This document shows positions 26,983 to 35,501 of a DNA stretch of 55,313 nucleotides, in pieces. How positions within the stretch are numbered: the first letter of the stretch is position 1; every line of letters starts with the position of its first letter. The notes beneath the pieces were generated by a model that worked only from the letters and a program-made list of their open reading frames with translations, was not told where the DNA came from and did not search any database. The position numbers and the translations under genes are program-made. Source of the DNA: Verrucomicrobia bacterium SCGC AAA164-E04 (GTDB lineage: Bacteria; Verrucomicrobiota; Verrucomicrobiia; Limisphaerales; AAA164-E04); NCBI GenBank assembly GCA_000383715.1, contig KB911951.1, positions 1 to 55,313 on the forward strand, in the 5' to 3' direction.

Positions 26983-28392
26983 TTAATCTTCAGGGCGTTC
27001 GCCATGAGGAGCCATCTTTACGATACGAGGTTCAAATCGGCCGAGGGTTTCAACCAGGTCAGATTGCGCAGCCATCACCTGGTGAATATCCTTGTATACC
27101 ATCGGCACTTCATCCAGACCTGCAGACATCAAGGTGATTTTCTTTTCTTTCAACTGCTTATTTACCGGGCCCCATTCAAGGGATTTCATCGCGCGCTTTC
27201 GACTCATCACGCGACCGGCACCATGGGAGGCAGAATGCAGAGATTTGGTAGACCCCTTGCCCCTCACGAGAAAGCCAGGCGCAGCCATCGAGCCCGGAAT
27301 GATACCTAGAACACCTTCACCGGCAGGAGTCGCTCCCTTGCGATGCACAATCAGGTCACGCTCCTTGCCATCGATACAATGTCTCTCTTTCCATGCAAAA
27401 TTGTGATGATTTTCAACGTCCAGCATTAAATTGATTCCAAGATGCTCAAGAATGTGATGGTGAATGCAGGCATGATTGGCTGCGGCATACTGCCCCATTA
27501 ATTCCATGGCATTCCAATATTCAATGCCATCTTCCGAATTCAAGTCCAGCCAAGCCAGGTGACGCAGTGATCTGGGGAGTTCAGGATGAGCCTCCATGGC
27601 CAGCTTACTGTAACGACTACAAACCTGAGCTCCGGTCCCCCGACTTCCACTGTGACTCAACAAGGCAACATAGGTTCCAGGCATCAATCCTTTGATTTCT
27701 TCATGGAGTTCAAAGGTTCCAAATTCGACAAAGTGATTCCCGCTCCCACTGGTTCCCAACTGGCTCCATGCCTTGTCTTTCAGGTGACGGGTCACAGGAC
27801 TGACTTCCCAATCCTCATCCATGACTACGTGCTGGCGCTTTTTTTTGAATGAAGCCCCGATACCAAAACGTGTTTCTGCATGGATCGCACGTGTCAATTG
27901 ATCGTTCTTTCGTTGTAAATCGGATACTGGAATGTCCACCACGGATAGTTTCATACGGCAAGCAATATCCACTCCAACAGCATAAGGAATGACGGCGCCC
28001 TCCGTTCCCAGAACTCCCCCAATAGGCAACCCATACCCAAGGTGAGCATCCGGCATCAAGGCGCCTTGAACAGATATGGGAAGTTGGCAGGCTCGCTCCA
28101 TTTGTTTGACGGACTCCTCGTCCAAATTGCTCCCCCATTGTTTCCATGGCACGGATTTACCAAGTGCAAACACGGAGACTCCGGACATTGCTTTGGCGAA
28201 TGCAGATCGCAAGGGATCTTCCAGAAATTGCGCAGGGGCATCCAGAATGGCCTGCACTTCGCTGCGCAAGGCTGAAACGGCACCCCCTTTCAAGCGGAAT
28301 CGAGCCATGAATTCTTGCGCCAACCGGGTGGGCTTCCCGTGAGGCACTCCCATTTTCTGTAAGTCTTCTGCTTTCATTTGCGCATCTGCCAC
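26983..28392 (-). CDS. rtcB: RtcB-family RNA ligase
   Basis: The 469-residue protein uses a GTG start at 28392; the ATG at 28377 (preceded by AGGTGG) is equally possible. RtcB joins 2',3'-cyclic phosphate and 5'-OH RNA ends with GTP and Mn2+. Metal and nucleotide residues are visible in MPDAHLGYGLPIGGV, GVDIACRM (the conserved cysteine, where the classical motif reads GVDIGCGM), GTSGSGNHFVE, ENHHNFAW and HRKGATPA. PGSM and the guanylylated-histidine motif SHGAGRVMSRKRA are also present. Length is above that of E. coli RtcB (about 408), with an N-terminal extension of about 70 residues. No rtcA, rtcR or archease gene is adjacent. It could repair damaged RNA. Confidence 0.9.
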   Translation of the reverse strand: MADAQMKAEDLQKMGVPHGKPTRLAQEFMARFRLKGGAVSALRSEVQAILDAPAQFLEDPLRSAFAKAMSGVSVFALGKSVPWKQWGSNLDEESVKQMERACQLPISVQGALMPDAHLGYGLPIGGVLGTEGAVIPYAVGVDIACRMKLSVVDIPVSDLQRKNDQLTRAIHAETRFGIGASFKKKRQHVVMDEDWEVSPVTRHLKDKAWSQLGTSGSGNHFVEFGTFELHEEIKGLMPGTYVALLSHSGSRGTGAQVCSRYSKLAMEAHPELPRSLRHLAWLDLNSEDGIEYWNAMELMGQYAAANHACIHHHILEHLGINLMLDVENHHNFAWKERHCIDGKERDLIVHRKGATPAGEGVLGIIPGSMAAPGFLVRGKGSTKSLHSASHGAGRVMSRKRAMKSLEWGPVNKQLKEKKITLMSAGLDEVPMVYKDIHQVMAAQSDLVETLGRFEPRIVKMAPHGERPED

Positions 28393-28630
28393 CTGATCAT
28401 TCTACCTTCAGCCAATGGAATGCACTATCCAGATCGATCGAATTTTTGTGGGTCAGATGGTAGATCTGAGCGTCCCCTTCCCGAACCACGTCCTACGGCA
28501 AAGCGCTTGAGATACGAAGGTCCCTTGAGGATTCCATCTCTGTTCCAAATCCAAATCCAAGTCTGACAAAAAATCCAAAGGTAAGAAAAAGGGCAAAAGA
28601 TAGTTGAAAAGCAAAGATTGAATGAAGATA

Positions 28631-28736
28631 AGCGATGGTTTTTCGCGCGAGTTTGACGAGTGTCAGCAACAATAAGATCCCATTCACCTGGAAATTATTT
28701 CGCGTCTCCCAGTGGAGATACAGGAAAACCATCGCT
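28631..28736. repeat. 106-bp element with 12-bp perfect terminal inverted repeats
   Basis: AGCGATGGTTTT at 28631-28642 is exactly mirrored by AAAACCATCGCT at 28725-28736, leaving 82 bases between. The ends could be a miniature inverted-repeat element or the base of a long RNA stem. No target-site duplication is obvious. No transposase with matching ends is known in this window, and the RAYT at 538 normally acts on shorter palindromes. Confidence 0.4.
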
Positions 28737-28744
28737 CCTTCTTT

Positions 28745-28773
28745 TTGACACCTGACCCAAAGGCGAATTCTAA
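28745..28773 (+). promoter_or_regulatory. Candidate sigma70-type promoter of a small transcript
   Basis: A perfect TTGACA (28745-28750) is followed after 17 bases by TTCTAA (28768-28773). Transcription would start near 28780 and run about 190 bases into the terminator at 28943-28973. The -10 match is weak, so this is tentative. Confidence 0.3.
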
Positions 28774-28774
28774 A

Positions 28775-28852
28775 ATGGATTTGGCATTGATGATAGGTTT
28801 TTTGACGGTAGGAATGATTTTATATTTTCTGGACCCCACTCGATCTATCTAG
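28775..28852 (+). CDS. Possible 25-residue single-span membrane peptide
   Basis: ATG 28775 opens a 25-codon frame ending in TAG at 28852. The predicted peptide starts MDLALMIGFL and ends YFLDPTRSI, giving one hydrophobic helix of about 19 residues with a short charged C-terminus, the shape of small membrane peptides that attach to larger complexes. AAAGGCG lies 11-13 bases upstream as a possible ribosome site. A strong terminator follows 90 bases after the stop, and the large membrane cytochrome begins 187 bases downstream. Against it: the frame is very short, its ATG overlaps the candidate -10 box, and no homologue can be checked here. Confidence 0.3.
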   Translation: MDLALMIGFLTVGMILYFLDPTRSI

Positions 28853-28942
28853 CAAGTGGCACACGATTTAAGCACTGCTCCCTTGATTGATTAACAGAGC
28901 TGAGTTGTTTTACTCCTGTTAGGAGACAGTACCCTCGGTAAA

Positions 28943-28973
28943 GTCCGGACCTCGCGGTCCGGACTTTTTTTGA
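28943..28973 (+). terminator. Strong Rho-independent terminator
   Basis: On the plus strand an AAAGTCCGGACC arm, a TCGC loop and a GGTCCGGACTTT arm form a GC-rich stem of about 12 bp that runs into a T7 tract. No annotated gene ends before it on this strand, so it must end a small transcript started within 28.4-28.9 kb, or act as an attenuator in the leader of the cytochrome gene at 29040, which starts 67 bases later. Confidence 0.85.
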
Positions 28974-29039
28974 TTTTCTTCAGGAGAATGCTAGGTTTTC
29001 ATATTGCATAGCGCTTGACTAAACTCTTTCATTAAAGAC

Positions 29040-31829
29040 GTGGCAGGAAATACTCAGTCGACAAAAAAAAGCAGATACCGTCCAACCATGGGTCCTCGAC
29101 TCCTGATATTGTTGTACATGGTGCTTGGGCTCTTCGCGATTTTGGGCGCGAATTCAGCCTATTTAAGCGCCATCACCTTCATGGAGTGGTGGCAGGACGA
29201 ACTTTATCAGAATTATTTTTATCAATACATGTTCCTGGCGCATCTGGTGCTGGGGATCATTCTTGTACTTCCATTTCTCGCTTTTGCCTTTGCGCACCTG
29301 AAACTTGCCTACAAGCGCAAGAATCGGAGAGCGGTCAAGGCAGGCTTTGCGCTACTATGGATTTCACTCATCCTTCTTCTTTCAGGCTTTGCTCTGATGC
29401 GCGTGGAAGGATTCGAAGTTCGAAACCCGAACACACGTTCAATGCTCTACTGGGCACATGTGATCACGCCTGTCCTCGCGGTCTGGCTCTACGTACTTCA
29501 CCGATTGGCAGGCCCACGTATTCAATGGAGAGTTGGAGCCAGCTGGGCGCTCGCGGTAGGCGCAGTGGTGATAGGGATGGTAGGGTTCCATCAACAGGAC
29601 CCACGTAAATGGAACGTTGCTGGGCCCGAGGAAGGTGAAAAATATTTTGAACCTTCGCTGGCCAGAACCACCACCGGCAATTTCATTCCAGCGGATACCC
29701 TGATGATGGATGAATATTGCAAACGCTGCCATGAAGACACCTACAACGACTGGTTCCACAGCTCGCATCATTTCAGCTCGTTCAACAACGAACCTTACCT
29801 TTTTTCCATCAAGGAGCTGCGAGACAACCTCATGCAGCGCGATGGCGACGTCAAGGCGTCGAGGTGGTGCGCCGGGTGCCATGATGTGGTTCCATTCATG
29901 AGTGGAGCCTTTGATGATCCAAATTTCGACATGGAGAACCATCCCACTGCAAAAGCAGGCATCACTTGTACGGTTTGTCACGCGATCACGCATGTCAACA
30001 GCACGAAAGGCAATGCCGCCTACACGATTGAGGAGCCCGTCCATTATCCTTTTGCTTTCAGCGAAAATCGCGCGCTACAGTATGTCAACGAACTACTCGT
30101 CAAAGCAAAACCCGCTTTTCACAACAAGACATTTTTGAAACCCCTCCATAAAACCGGGGAATACTGTTCGGCATGCCATAAAGTGAGTCTTCCCGGGGAG
30201 CTCACTCACTACAAGGAATGGCTGAGGGGACAAAACCATTACGACAACTTTTTACTGAGCGGGGTCTCGGGCAGCAACGCAAGGGCGTTTTATTTTCCAC
30301 CCAAAGCAGAATCCAACTGCAACGGATGTCACATGCAACTGGAACAATCAACGGACTTCGGAGCCCGCTTTTTCGATGATTCAGGAGAGTTGAAAATCCA
30401 CGACCACCTCTACCCCTCAGCCAATACAGCCTTGCCTCACATAAGAAATGCACCGGACTGGGTGATCGAGGAGCACGAACAATTCCACCAGGGCAACCTG
30501 CGTGTGGACATTTTCGGTGTCAAGGAGGGCGGGACAGTCGACAGGCCCTTAACAGCCCCCATACGCCCAGAAATCCCTGTTCTCAAACCTGGTGAAACTT
30601 ATTTGTTCGAAATCGTGATTCGCACATTGAAACTGGGCCATATCTTTACTCAGGGAACTGCTGATTCAAATCAGGTATGGCTGGACGTCAAAGTCGAGGA
30701 TGACGGAGGCGTGCTGGGTCAAAGCGGTCGTGTGGATGAGCAGAAACGAGTCGATCCGTGGTCGCATTTCGTGAATGTTTACATGTTGGACAAGGACGGC
30801 AATCGCATTGACCGACGCAACGCAGGCGACATTTTCACCCCTCTTTACAACAACCAGATCCCCCCCGGAGCCGGATCGGTCGTGCACTATCAATTCAAGG
30901 TCCCAGAAGATCAGCAGGCAGCACTCAAGGTCAGCGTTCGGCTCAATTACAGGAAATTTGACACTTCCTACATGCAGTATGTGTATGGTGAAGATTATGT
31001 GAACGATCTTCCCGTCTCTCTGCTGGCTGAGGATGTGGTTCATTTCCCGGTTGCTGGCAGCAAAGCTCCAGAACCCAATTCCACAGCTGCGATCACCCCG
31101 TCGGCATTCCCTGCCTGGCAACGCTGGAATGACTACGGTATAGGCCTGCTCTTGAAAGGTTCCGCTGGAAGTGACAAGGGAGAACTCAAACAGGCATCGG
31201 AAGCATTTGCAGAGGTCGAATCCCTTGGACGCCCCGAGGGCCCAGTCAATAAGGCGCGCGTGTTTTTCAAGGAAGGTCGAGTGGACGATGCCGCACGGGC
31301 CCTTCAACGCGCCGCAGGCTTCACTCCTCCAGCACCTCGATGGACGATGGCATGGTTCACCGGACGCGTGCATGCCCAGAATGGAGAACTGGATGAGGCT
31401 ATCCAGAACTACAAAAGTATCCTGGAAGATCGCTACCCTGAGCTGGACGAACGTGGTTTCGATTTCAGCAAGGATTACGTCGTCATCAATGAACTGGGTC
31501 AGACCTATTACCTGCGATCCAAACTGGAGCGAGGACAGCCTGAACGTGAAAAGCAGTTCCTTGATCTGGCCATTGAACAGTTCAATCGAACCCTGGAACT
31601 GGACTCTGAAAACCAGACTGCTCATTATAACCTATCCCTGATCCATGCCGAGCTGGGCCATCAGGAGAAGGCAGAAGAGCATCGACAATTACACGAAAAA
31701 TATCGGTTTGATGACAACGCGCGCGATCGTGCCGTAGCCATTGCGCGATCCAGAGACCCTGCCGCACGTCATGCGTCCCAAGGCATTGTGATCTATGACT
31801 TACAACGCGAGAATGAGTATCAGGAATAG
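29040..31829 (+). CDS. Membrane cytochrome: diheme-b-like module, five CxxCH sites and TPR tail
   Basis: The 929-residue protein uses a GTG start (an ATG 16 codons later is possible). Five hydrophobic segments lie between about 20 and 185. Two of them carry paired histidines (H68/H86 and H140/H154), the pattern of a four-helix b-type cytochrome. A periplasmic domain follows with five c-type heme sites: CKRCH 227, CAGCH 277, CTVCH 310, CSACH 376 and CNGCH 427. Next comes a beta-rich region (about 500-680). TPR-like repeats (about 700-880, e.g. DEAIQNYKSILED, IEQFNRTLELDSENQTAHYNL) close the protein. The c-part resembles the cytochrome c554-type multiheme superfamily. It could oxidise membrane quinol and pass electrons to periplasmic partners; menaquinone genes lie 11 kb away. 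The donor and acceptor are unknown, as is whether all hemes are filled. Confidence 0.85.
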   Translation: MAGNTQSTKKSRYRPTMGPRLLILLYMVLGLFAILGANSAYLSAITFMEWWQDELYQNYFYQYMFLAHLVLGIILVLPFLAFAFAHLKLAYKRKNRRAVKAGFALLWISLILLLSGFALMRVEGFEVRNPNTRSMLYWAHVITPVLAVWLYVLHRLAGPRIQWRVGASWALAVGAVVIGMVGFHQQDPRKWNVAGPEEGEKYFEPSLARTTTGNFIPADTLMMDEYCKRCHEDTYNDWFHSSHHFSSFNNEPYLFSIKELRDNLMQRDGDVKASRWCAGCHDVVPFMSGAFDDPNFDMENHPTAKAGITCTVCHAITHVNSTKGNAAYTIEEPVHYPFAFSENRALQYVNELLVKAKPAFHNKTFLKPLHKTGEYCSACHKVSLPGELTHYKEWLRGQNHYDNFLLSGVSGSNARAFYFPPKAESNCNGCHMQLEQSTDFGARFFDDSGELKIHDHLYPSANTALPHIRNAPDWVIEEHEQFHQGNLRVDIFGVKEGGTVDRPLTAPIRPEIPVLKPGETYLFEIVIRTLKLGHIFTQGTADSNQVWLDVKVEDDGGVLGQSGRVDEQKRVDPWSHFVNVYMLDKDGNRIDRRNAGDIFTPLYNNQIPPGAGSVVHYQFKVPEDQQAALKVSVRLNYRKFDTSYMQYVYGEDYVNDLPVSLLAEDVVHFPVAGSKAPEPNSTAAITPSAFPAWQRWNDYGIGLLLKGSAGSDKGELKQASEAFAEVESLGRPEGPVNKARVFFKEGRVDDAARALQRAAGFTPPAPRWTMAWFTGRVHAQNGELDEAIQNYKSILEDRYPELDERGFDFSKDYVVINELGQTYYLRSKLERGQPEREKQFLDLAIEQFNRTLELDSENQTAHYNLSLIHAELGHQEKAEEHRQLHEKYRFDDNARDRAVAIARSRDPAARHASQGIVIYDLQRENEYQE

Positions 31830-31913
31830 CCACTGAATCTTGACAAGGAAGGGATCCGGCGGGGCCTACTTTCAATCTTGCTGGCAGAGGTCTCTTGACC
31901 TAGCCTGAACCCA

Positions 31914-34058
31914 ATGCTTCAAATCCTCCAAAGCCTGAAAAGCGGAGAAACGATCCTGGCCGAAGTCCCAGCACCCAAAGTGCGCAAAGGGTCCCTCCTC
32001 ATCGCTACAGGCACCACACTGGTATCGGCGGGTACTGAGCGGATGCTCGTGGATTTTGGCAAGTCAGGGTGGATCCAGAAAGCGCGCAGTCAGCCGGACA
32101 AAGTCAAGGCGGTGATCGACAAGATCAAGGTCGATGGTCTCAAGCCCACGCTTCAAGCGGTTCAATCCAAACTCGATCAACCCCTGCCCATGGGTTACTG
32201 CAATGTGGGAACGATTCTGGACACGGGTCCCGACATTTCCAAAGGAGCTTTCAAGCAAGGGGATCGGGTCGTTTCCAATGGGCATCATGCAGAGTTCGTC
32301 TGCATCCCCAAAAACCTTTGCTGTCGGATCCCGGAGAAGGTTTCCAATGAGGAAGCAGCCTTCACCGTTGTGGGTGCCATCGGGCTTCAGGGGATCCGTC
32401 TTTTGAAACCCACGCTTGGAGAGTCCGTCGTGGTCACGGGCCTTGGATTGATTGGTCTGCTCTGTATTCAGATGTTGCGCGCCAATGGCTGTCGGGTACT
32501 GGGTATTGACTTTGATTCCTCCAAATGTGAACTGGCCCGATCTTTTGGAGCCGAGGTGGTTGATCTCTCCAAGGGAGAAGATCCCGTTGCCAAAGCCAAC
32601 ACATGGTCTGAAGGGCGAGGGGTCGATGGTGTGCTCATCACCGCCTCCACCAAGAGCAACGATCCCGTGCATCAAGCGGCCCTGATGTCTAGAAAGCGAG
32701 GCCGTATCTTACTGGTCGGTGTAGTGGGACTGGAACTATCCAGAGCGGATTTCTACGAAAAGGAGCTCAGCTTTCAGGTCTCCTGCTCCTATGGACCCGG
32801 GCGCTACGACCCGCGATACGAAGAAGAAGGCGTTGATTACCCCCTGCCATATGTTCGCTGGACGGAGCAACGTAATTTCGAAGCGTTTCTCCACCTGCTG
32901 GCAGAAAAGCAAATCAATCTGAAACCACTCATCACCCACCGTTTCAAACTGAAGGAAGCCTTGAAAGCCTACCAGACGGTTGGAGACAAAGAGGGCATTG
33001 GTATCCTGATCGAATACCCTGAAACAAACGCAACACTCTCATCGAACGCGCTTGTCCGGTCAGTCACGCTGGATAAAACAACACGTAAGGCGGTATCAGG
33101 TGTCTCCTGCGGTGTGTTAGGTGCCGGCAATTTCACCCGCCAGGTCTTGCTACCCGCTCTTGCAAAAACGGGGGCCAACTTGCAGCACATCATTTCCAGC
33201 GGAGGAGTGAGCTCAGCGGATCTGGGACGCAAGTTTGGATTTGCACAAGCCGGCACCGATGCTGGATCTCTGTTCAACGAGCCATCGACGAACCTGATTG
33301 CAATCACCACCCGGCACAACACCCATGCTAGTCTGGTACGAGAGGCCTTGAAGACCGAAAAGGCCGTGTTTGTCGAAAAGCCGCTTTGCTTGAACCGTGA
33401 GGAACTCGATGCCATTCAGGAGGATTATCTATCGGCCAAAAACCCTTTCCTCATGGTGGGATTCAATCGTCGCTTTGCTCCGTTGACCCAAACCCTCAAT
33501 GAGTTATTAAAATCCAGGAGCGATCCCAAGTCATTTATCTACACGGTGAATGCAGGATACATCCCCCCTGATCATTGGACACAGCTTCCGGAGATCGGAG
33601 GCGGGCGATTGCTAGGGGAAGCTTGTCACTTCATTGACCTGATTCGGTTCCTTGCGGCAAGCCCCATTGAAAATGCCACCGTCCAGTACGCCCAGACTTC
33701 CGGAACAGGCAGCATGGATACCTTTTCGATTCAGCTGACCTTGGCCGATGGCAGCCTGGGAACCGTTCATTATTTTGCCAACGGTTCCAAAAATTTCCCC
33801 AAGGAACGATTGGATGTTTTCTGTGGCGGCAGTGTTTTACAGCTGGATAACTTCCGTACACTTCAAGGTTATGGCTGGCAGGGATTTTCCAAGCAAAAAT
33901 CCTCCCGACAGGACAAGGGGCATGAGATGGAAATGCAGTCAATCATCACCTCATTGACTGAAGGACAACCTGCGCCCATCCCATTCAGTGAGATCATCGA
34001 AGTCACGGATGTCTCCCTTGCTTTGGCTGAGTCAGGGCGCTATTCAGCCCATCGGTGA
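31914..34058 (+). CDS. Two-domain oxidoreductase: zinc-less alcohol-dehydrogenase-like plus Gfo/Idh/MocA
   Basis: The 714-residue protein fuses two dehydrogenase folds. Residues 1 to about 365 resemble medium-chain dehydrogenases, with VVVTGLGLIGLL as the nucleotide-binding glycine motif, DRVVSNGHHAEFV and VVGAIGLQGIRLL. Residues from about 395 to 714 form a Gfo/Idh/MocA domain, with GVLGAGNFTRQ, AITTRHNTHA, VFVEKPLCL (EKP lysine) and GGRLLGEACHFIDL. This fusion is known as a bi-domain oxidoreductase and is often found in surface-polysaccharide sugar clusters. Here no glycosyltransferase genes are adjacent. There is no signal peptide, so it is cytoplasmic. It begins 84 bases after the cytochrome gene with no terminator between. 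Confidence 0.88.
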   Translation: MLQILQSLKSGETILAEVPAPKVRKGSLLIATGTTLVSAGTERMLVDFGKSGWIQKARSQPDKVKAVIDKIKVDGLKPTLQAVQSKLDQPLPMGYCNVGTILDTGPDISKGAFKQGDRVVSNGHHAEFVCIPKNLCCRIPEKVSNEEAAFTVVGAIGLQGIRLLKPTLGESVVVTGLGLIGLLCIQMLRANGCRVLGIDFDSSKCELARSFGAEVVDLSKGEDPVAKANTWSEGRGVDGVLITASTKSNDPVHQAALMSRKRGRILLVGVVGLELSRADFYEKELSFQVSCSYGPGRYDPRYEEEGVDYPLPYVRWTEQRNFEAFLHLLAEKQINLKPLITHRFKLKEALKAYQTVGDKEGIGILIEYPETNATLSSNALVRSVTLDKTTRKAVSGVSCGVLGAGNFTRQVLLPALAKTGANLQHIISSGGVSSADLGRKFGFAQAGTDAGSLFNEPSTNLIAITTRHNTHASLVREALKTEKAVFVEKPLCLNREELDAIQEDYLSAKNPFLMVGFNRRFAPLTQTLNELLKSRSDPKSFIYTVNAGYIPPDHWTQLPEIGGGRLLGEACHFIDLIRFLAASPIENATVQYAQTSGTGSMDTFSIQLTLADGSLGTVHYFANGSKNFPKERLDVFCGGSVLQLDNFRTLQGYGWQGFSKQKSSRQDKGHEMEMQSIITSLTEGQPAPIPFSEIIEVTDVSLALAESGRYSAHR

Positions 34059-34323
34059 TTCAAAATACCTTCCCGACAAAAATAACCTGCTCATTTGTCA
34101 AACGACTGAGGTCCATGGGATATGATCATTCGACGCACACACCCGGCTCAGATTTGAGTTGAATGTCAAGACAAGCGCACGGACCACTTTATTCCGCTGC
34201 GTCCAGAGTGTATCACTCGCGTGTGCAAACAAACGAGACACACCGTTTGAAAAGGATAGGTTGCATGAAAATTCACGGATCCGCATGGACAATCAGGGGC
34301 CGGTTTGATTACCTGTTGTTGTG

Positions 34324-35016
34324 ATGAATCCATTGCTTACCTTAAGTTTACTCCTGGCCATGGCTGGCTCCATTTCAGCACAGGACTTTGCTGAAGAACA
34401 AAGTGTGAAACCTGGCGTCAATGATAATTTCCTGGCAACGGATTTGGATGTGAGCCAATGGGTGGAACGATTCGAGCGTGAGGGTCGTGAGGTTTACGAC
34501 CACCGCATGGAGGTATTGAAAGCCATCGCCCTGAAACCCGGAGACAAGATTGCCGATATCGGAGCGGGAACGGGTTTATATACTGGACTTTTCTCAGATG
34601 CGATCGGCAAGGAGGGCACGGTTTACGCGGTCGACATTGTTCCGATCTTTCTATCCAATATTCTCGATCGAGCCAAGGAAACACGTCGAACCAATATTAA
34701 AACCGTTCTGGGAACAGCCAAGTCCACGAATCTGCCGGAAAATTCTGTGACCAAGGTGTTCATCTGCGATACCTACCACCATTTTGAATTCCCAAAAAAC
34801 ACGCTGGCTTCTCTTTCAAAAGCCCTGCGTGCTGACGGTGAAATCATCCTGGTCGATTTCAAACGCGAGGAAGGTGTGAGTTCAGACTGGATCATGAATC
34901 ATGTCAGAGCAGGAGAAAGCGTCTTCTGTGGAGAAATTGAATCCGCAGGGTTCGAGAAAACAGCGTCTTACGATATCCTCAAAGACAATTACATGGTTCG
35001 ATTTCGAAAGAAATAA
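34324..35016 (+). CDS. Exported class I SAM-dependent methyltransferase
   Basis: This 230-residue protein is read from ATG 34324 (the preceding GTG is also in frame). A clear signal peptide is present (MNPLLTLSLLLAMAGSISAQ, cleavage after about residue 19-20). A Rossmann-type methyltransferase follows, with motif I IADIGAGTGLYT at 76-87, acidic VDIVP at the end of strand 2, DTYHHFEFP and a RADGEIILVDFKRE motif. The fold is intact, yet S-adenosylmethionine is not expected in the periplasm, so either the signal is not cleaved for export or the enzyme works on an exported cofactor. Similar exported methyltransferases are known in Planctomycetes and Verrucomicrobia, without assigned function. It is followed by a small lipoprotein gene after 90 bases. 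Confidence 0.8.
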   Translation: MNPLLTLSLLLAMAGSISAQDFAEEQSVKPGVNDNFLATDLDVSQWVERFEREGREVYDHRMEVLKAIALKPGDKIADIGAGTGLYTGLFSDAIGKEGTVYAVDIVPIFLSNILDRAKETRRTNIKTVLGTAKSTNLPENSVTKVFICDTYHHFEFPKNTLASLSKALRADGEIILVDFKREEGVSSDWIMNHVRAGESVFCGEIESAGFEKTASYDILKDNYMVRFRKK

Positions 35017-35106
35017 GCTCCTCGTTGCAAACTGCAAACCGGATTTATTCGAATCCTTTACATCTTCATGCTTGACGTAGCATGTGATTTTGATTGCATA
35101 CAAAAG

Positions 35107-35490
35107 ATGAATTTCAAGTATTTTGTATCGTGTGTTCTTTTGAGCATCATGCTCGCTGGCACCGCTGGATGTTACTCAACGGCTAACGGAAGCAGGCAAG
35201 CAGGCGTGCCTTGGTTGAAAGATTCTGTTGAAGGTCGTTATGAACGCCCGATGGACCAAATCTATGAAGCGGCTATCGAAGTATTGCGCTTCAATGGCAC
35301 AGTAGTAAGCGAAAACCGCATCAACCACTCCCTAACAGCTCGCGTCGACACCCGTACGGCATGGGTCAGGATCGAAGAACTCAGCCCTACAGTCACACGT
35401 GTTCTGGTACAAGCTCGAACAAAGTGGGGACGTCCCGATGTGGATATGGCAAGCGAGTTGGAGAAACAGATCGCGCTTCAGTTGAAATAA
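35107..35490 (+). CDS. Small lipoprotein, possibly DUF3568-like
   Basis: The protein has 127 residues from ATG 35107; a start at 35068 would put an unrelated leader before the signal peptide. A lipoprotein signal is visible (FVSCVLLSIMLAGTAGC, lipidation at Cys22). A compact alpha/beta domain follows (EGRYERPMDQIYEAAIEVLRFNGTVVSEN...SLTARVDTRTAWVRIEEL...VLVQARTKWGRPDVDMASELEKQIALQL). The pattern of helix, strand pair and C-terminal helix resembles DUF3568-type lipoproteins, but the match is from memory and weak. It would sit on the inner or outer membrane facing the periplasm. A strong terminator follows 30 bases after the stop. Confidence 0.72.
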   Translation: MNFKYFVSCVLLSIMLAGTAGCYSTANGSRQAGVPWLKDSVEGRYERPMDQIYEAAIEVLRFNGTVVSENRINHSLTARVDTRTAWVRIEELSPTVTRVLVQARTKWGRPDVDMASELEKQIALQLK

Positions 35491-35501
35491 TTTCCACTGA
35501 A

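Larger units (their letters stand above)
28393..29039. other. 647-bp non-genic region between rtcB and the cytochrome gene
   Basis: This divergent spacer contains, from left to right, no convincing gene to 28630, a 106-bp element bounded by 12-bp inverted repeats, a possible promoter and 25-codon frame, and a strong terminator at 28943-28973. The parts are listed separately. A 79-codon minus-strand frame at 28493-28732 overlaps the inverted-repeat element and was judged not to be a gene. Confidence 0.6.

Noticed and set aside
28493..28732. Minus-strand 79-codon hydrophobic frame
   Set aside because: It runs across the 106-bp inverted-repeat element, has no start context and an arginine/serine-rich tail of low coding quality.
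30666..31625. Minus-strand frame of 319 codons
   Set aside because: It lies opposite the cytochrome gene, which has clear heme and TPR motifs; it has no recognisable domain or start context.
34098..34292. Minus-strand 64-codon frame in the spacer before the exported methyltransferase
   Set aside because: It lacks a ribosome site, family similarity or neighbours, and looks like a chance frame.
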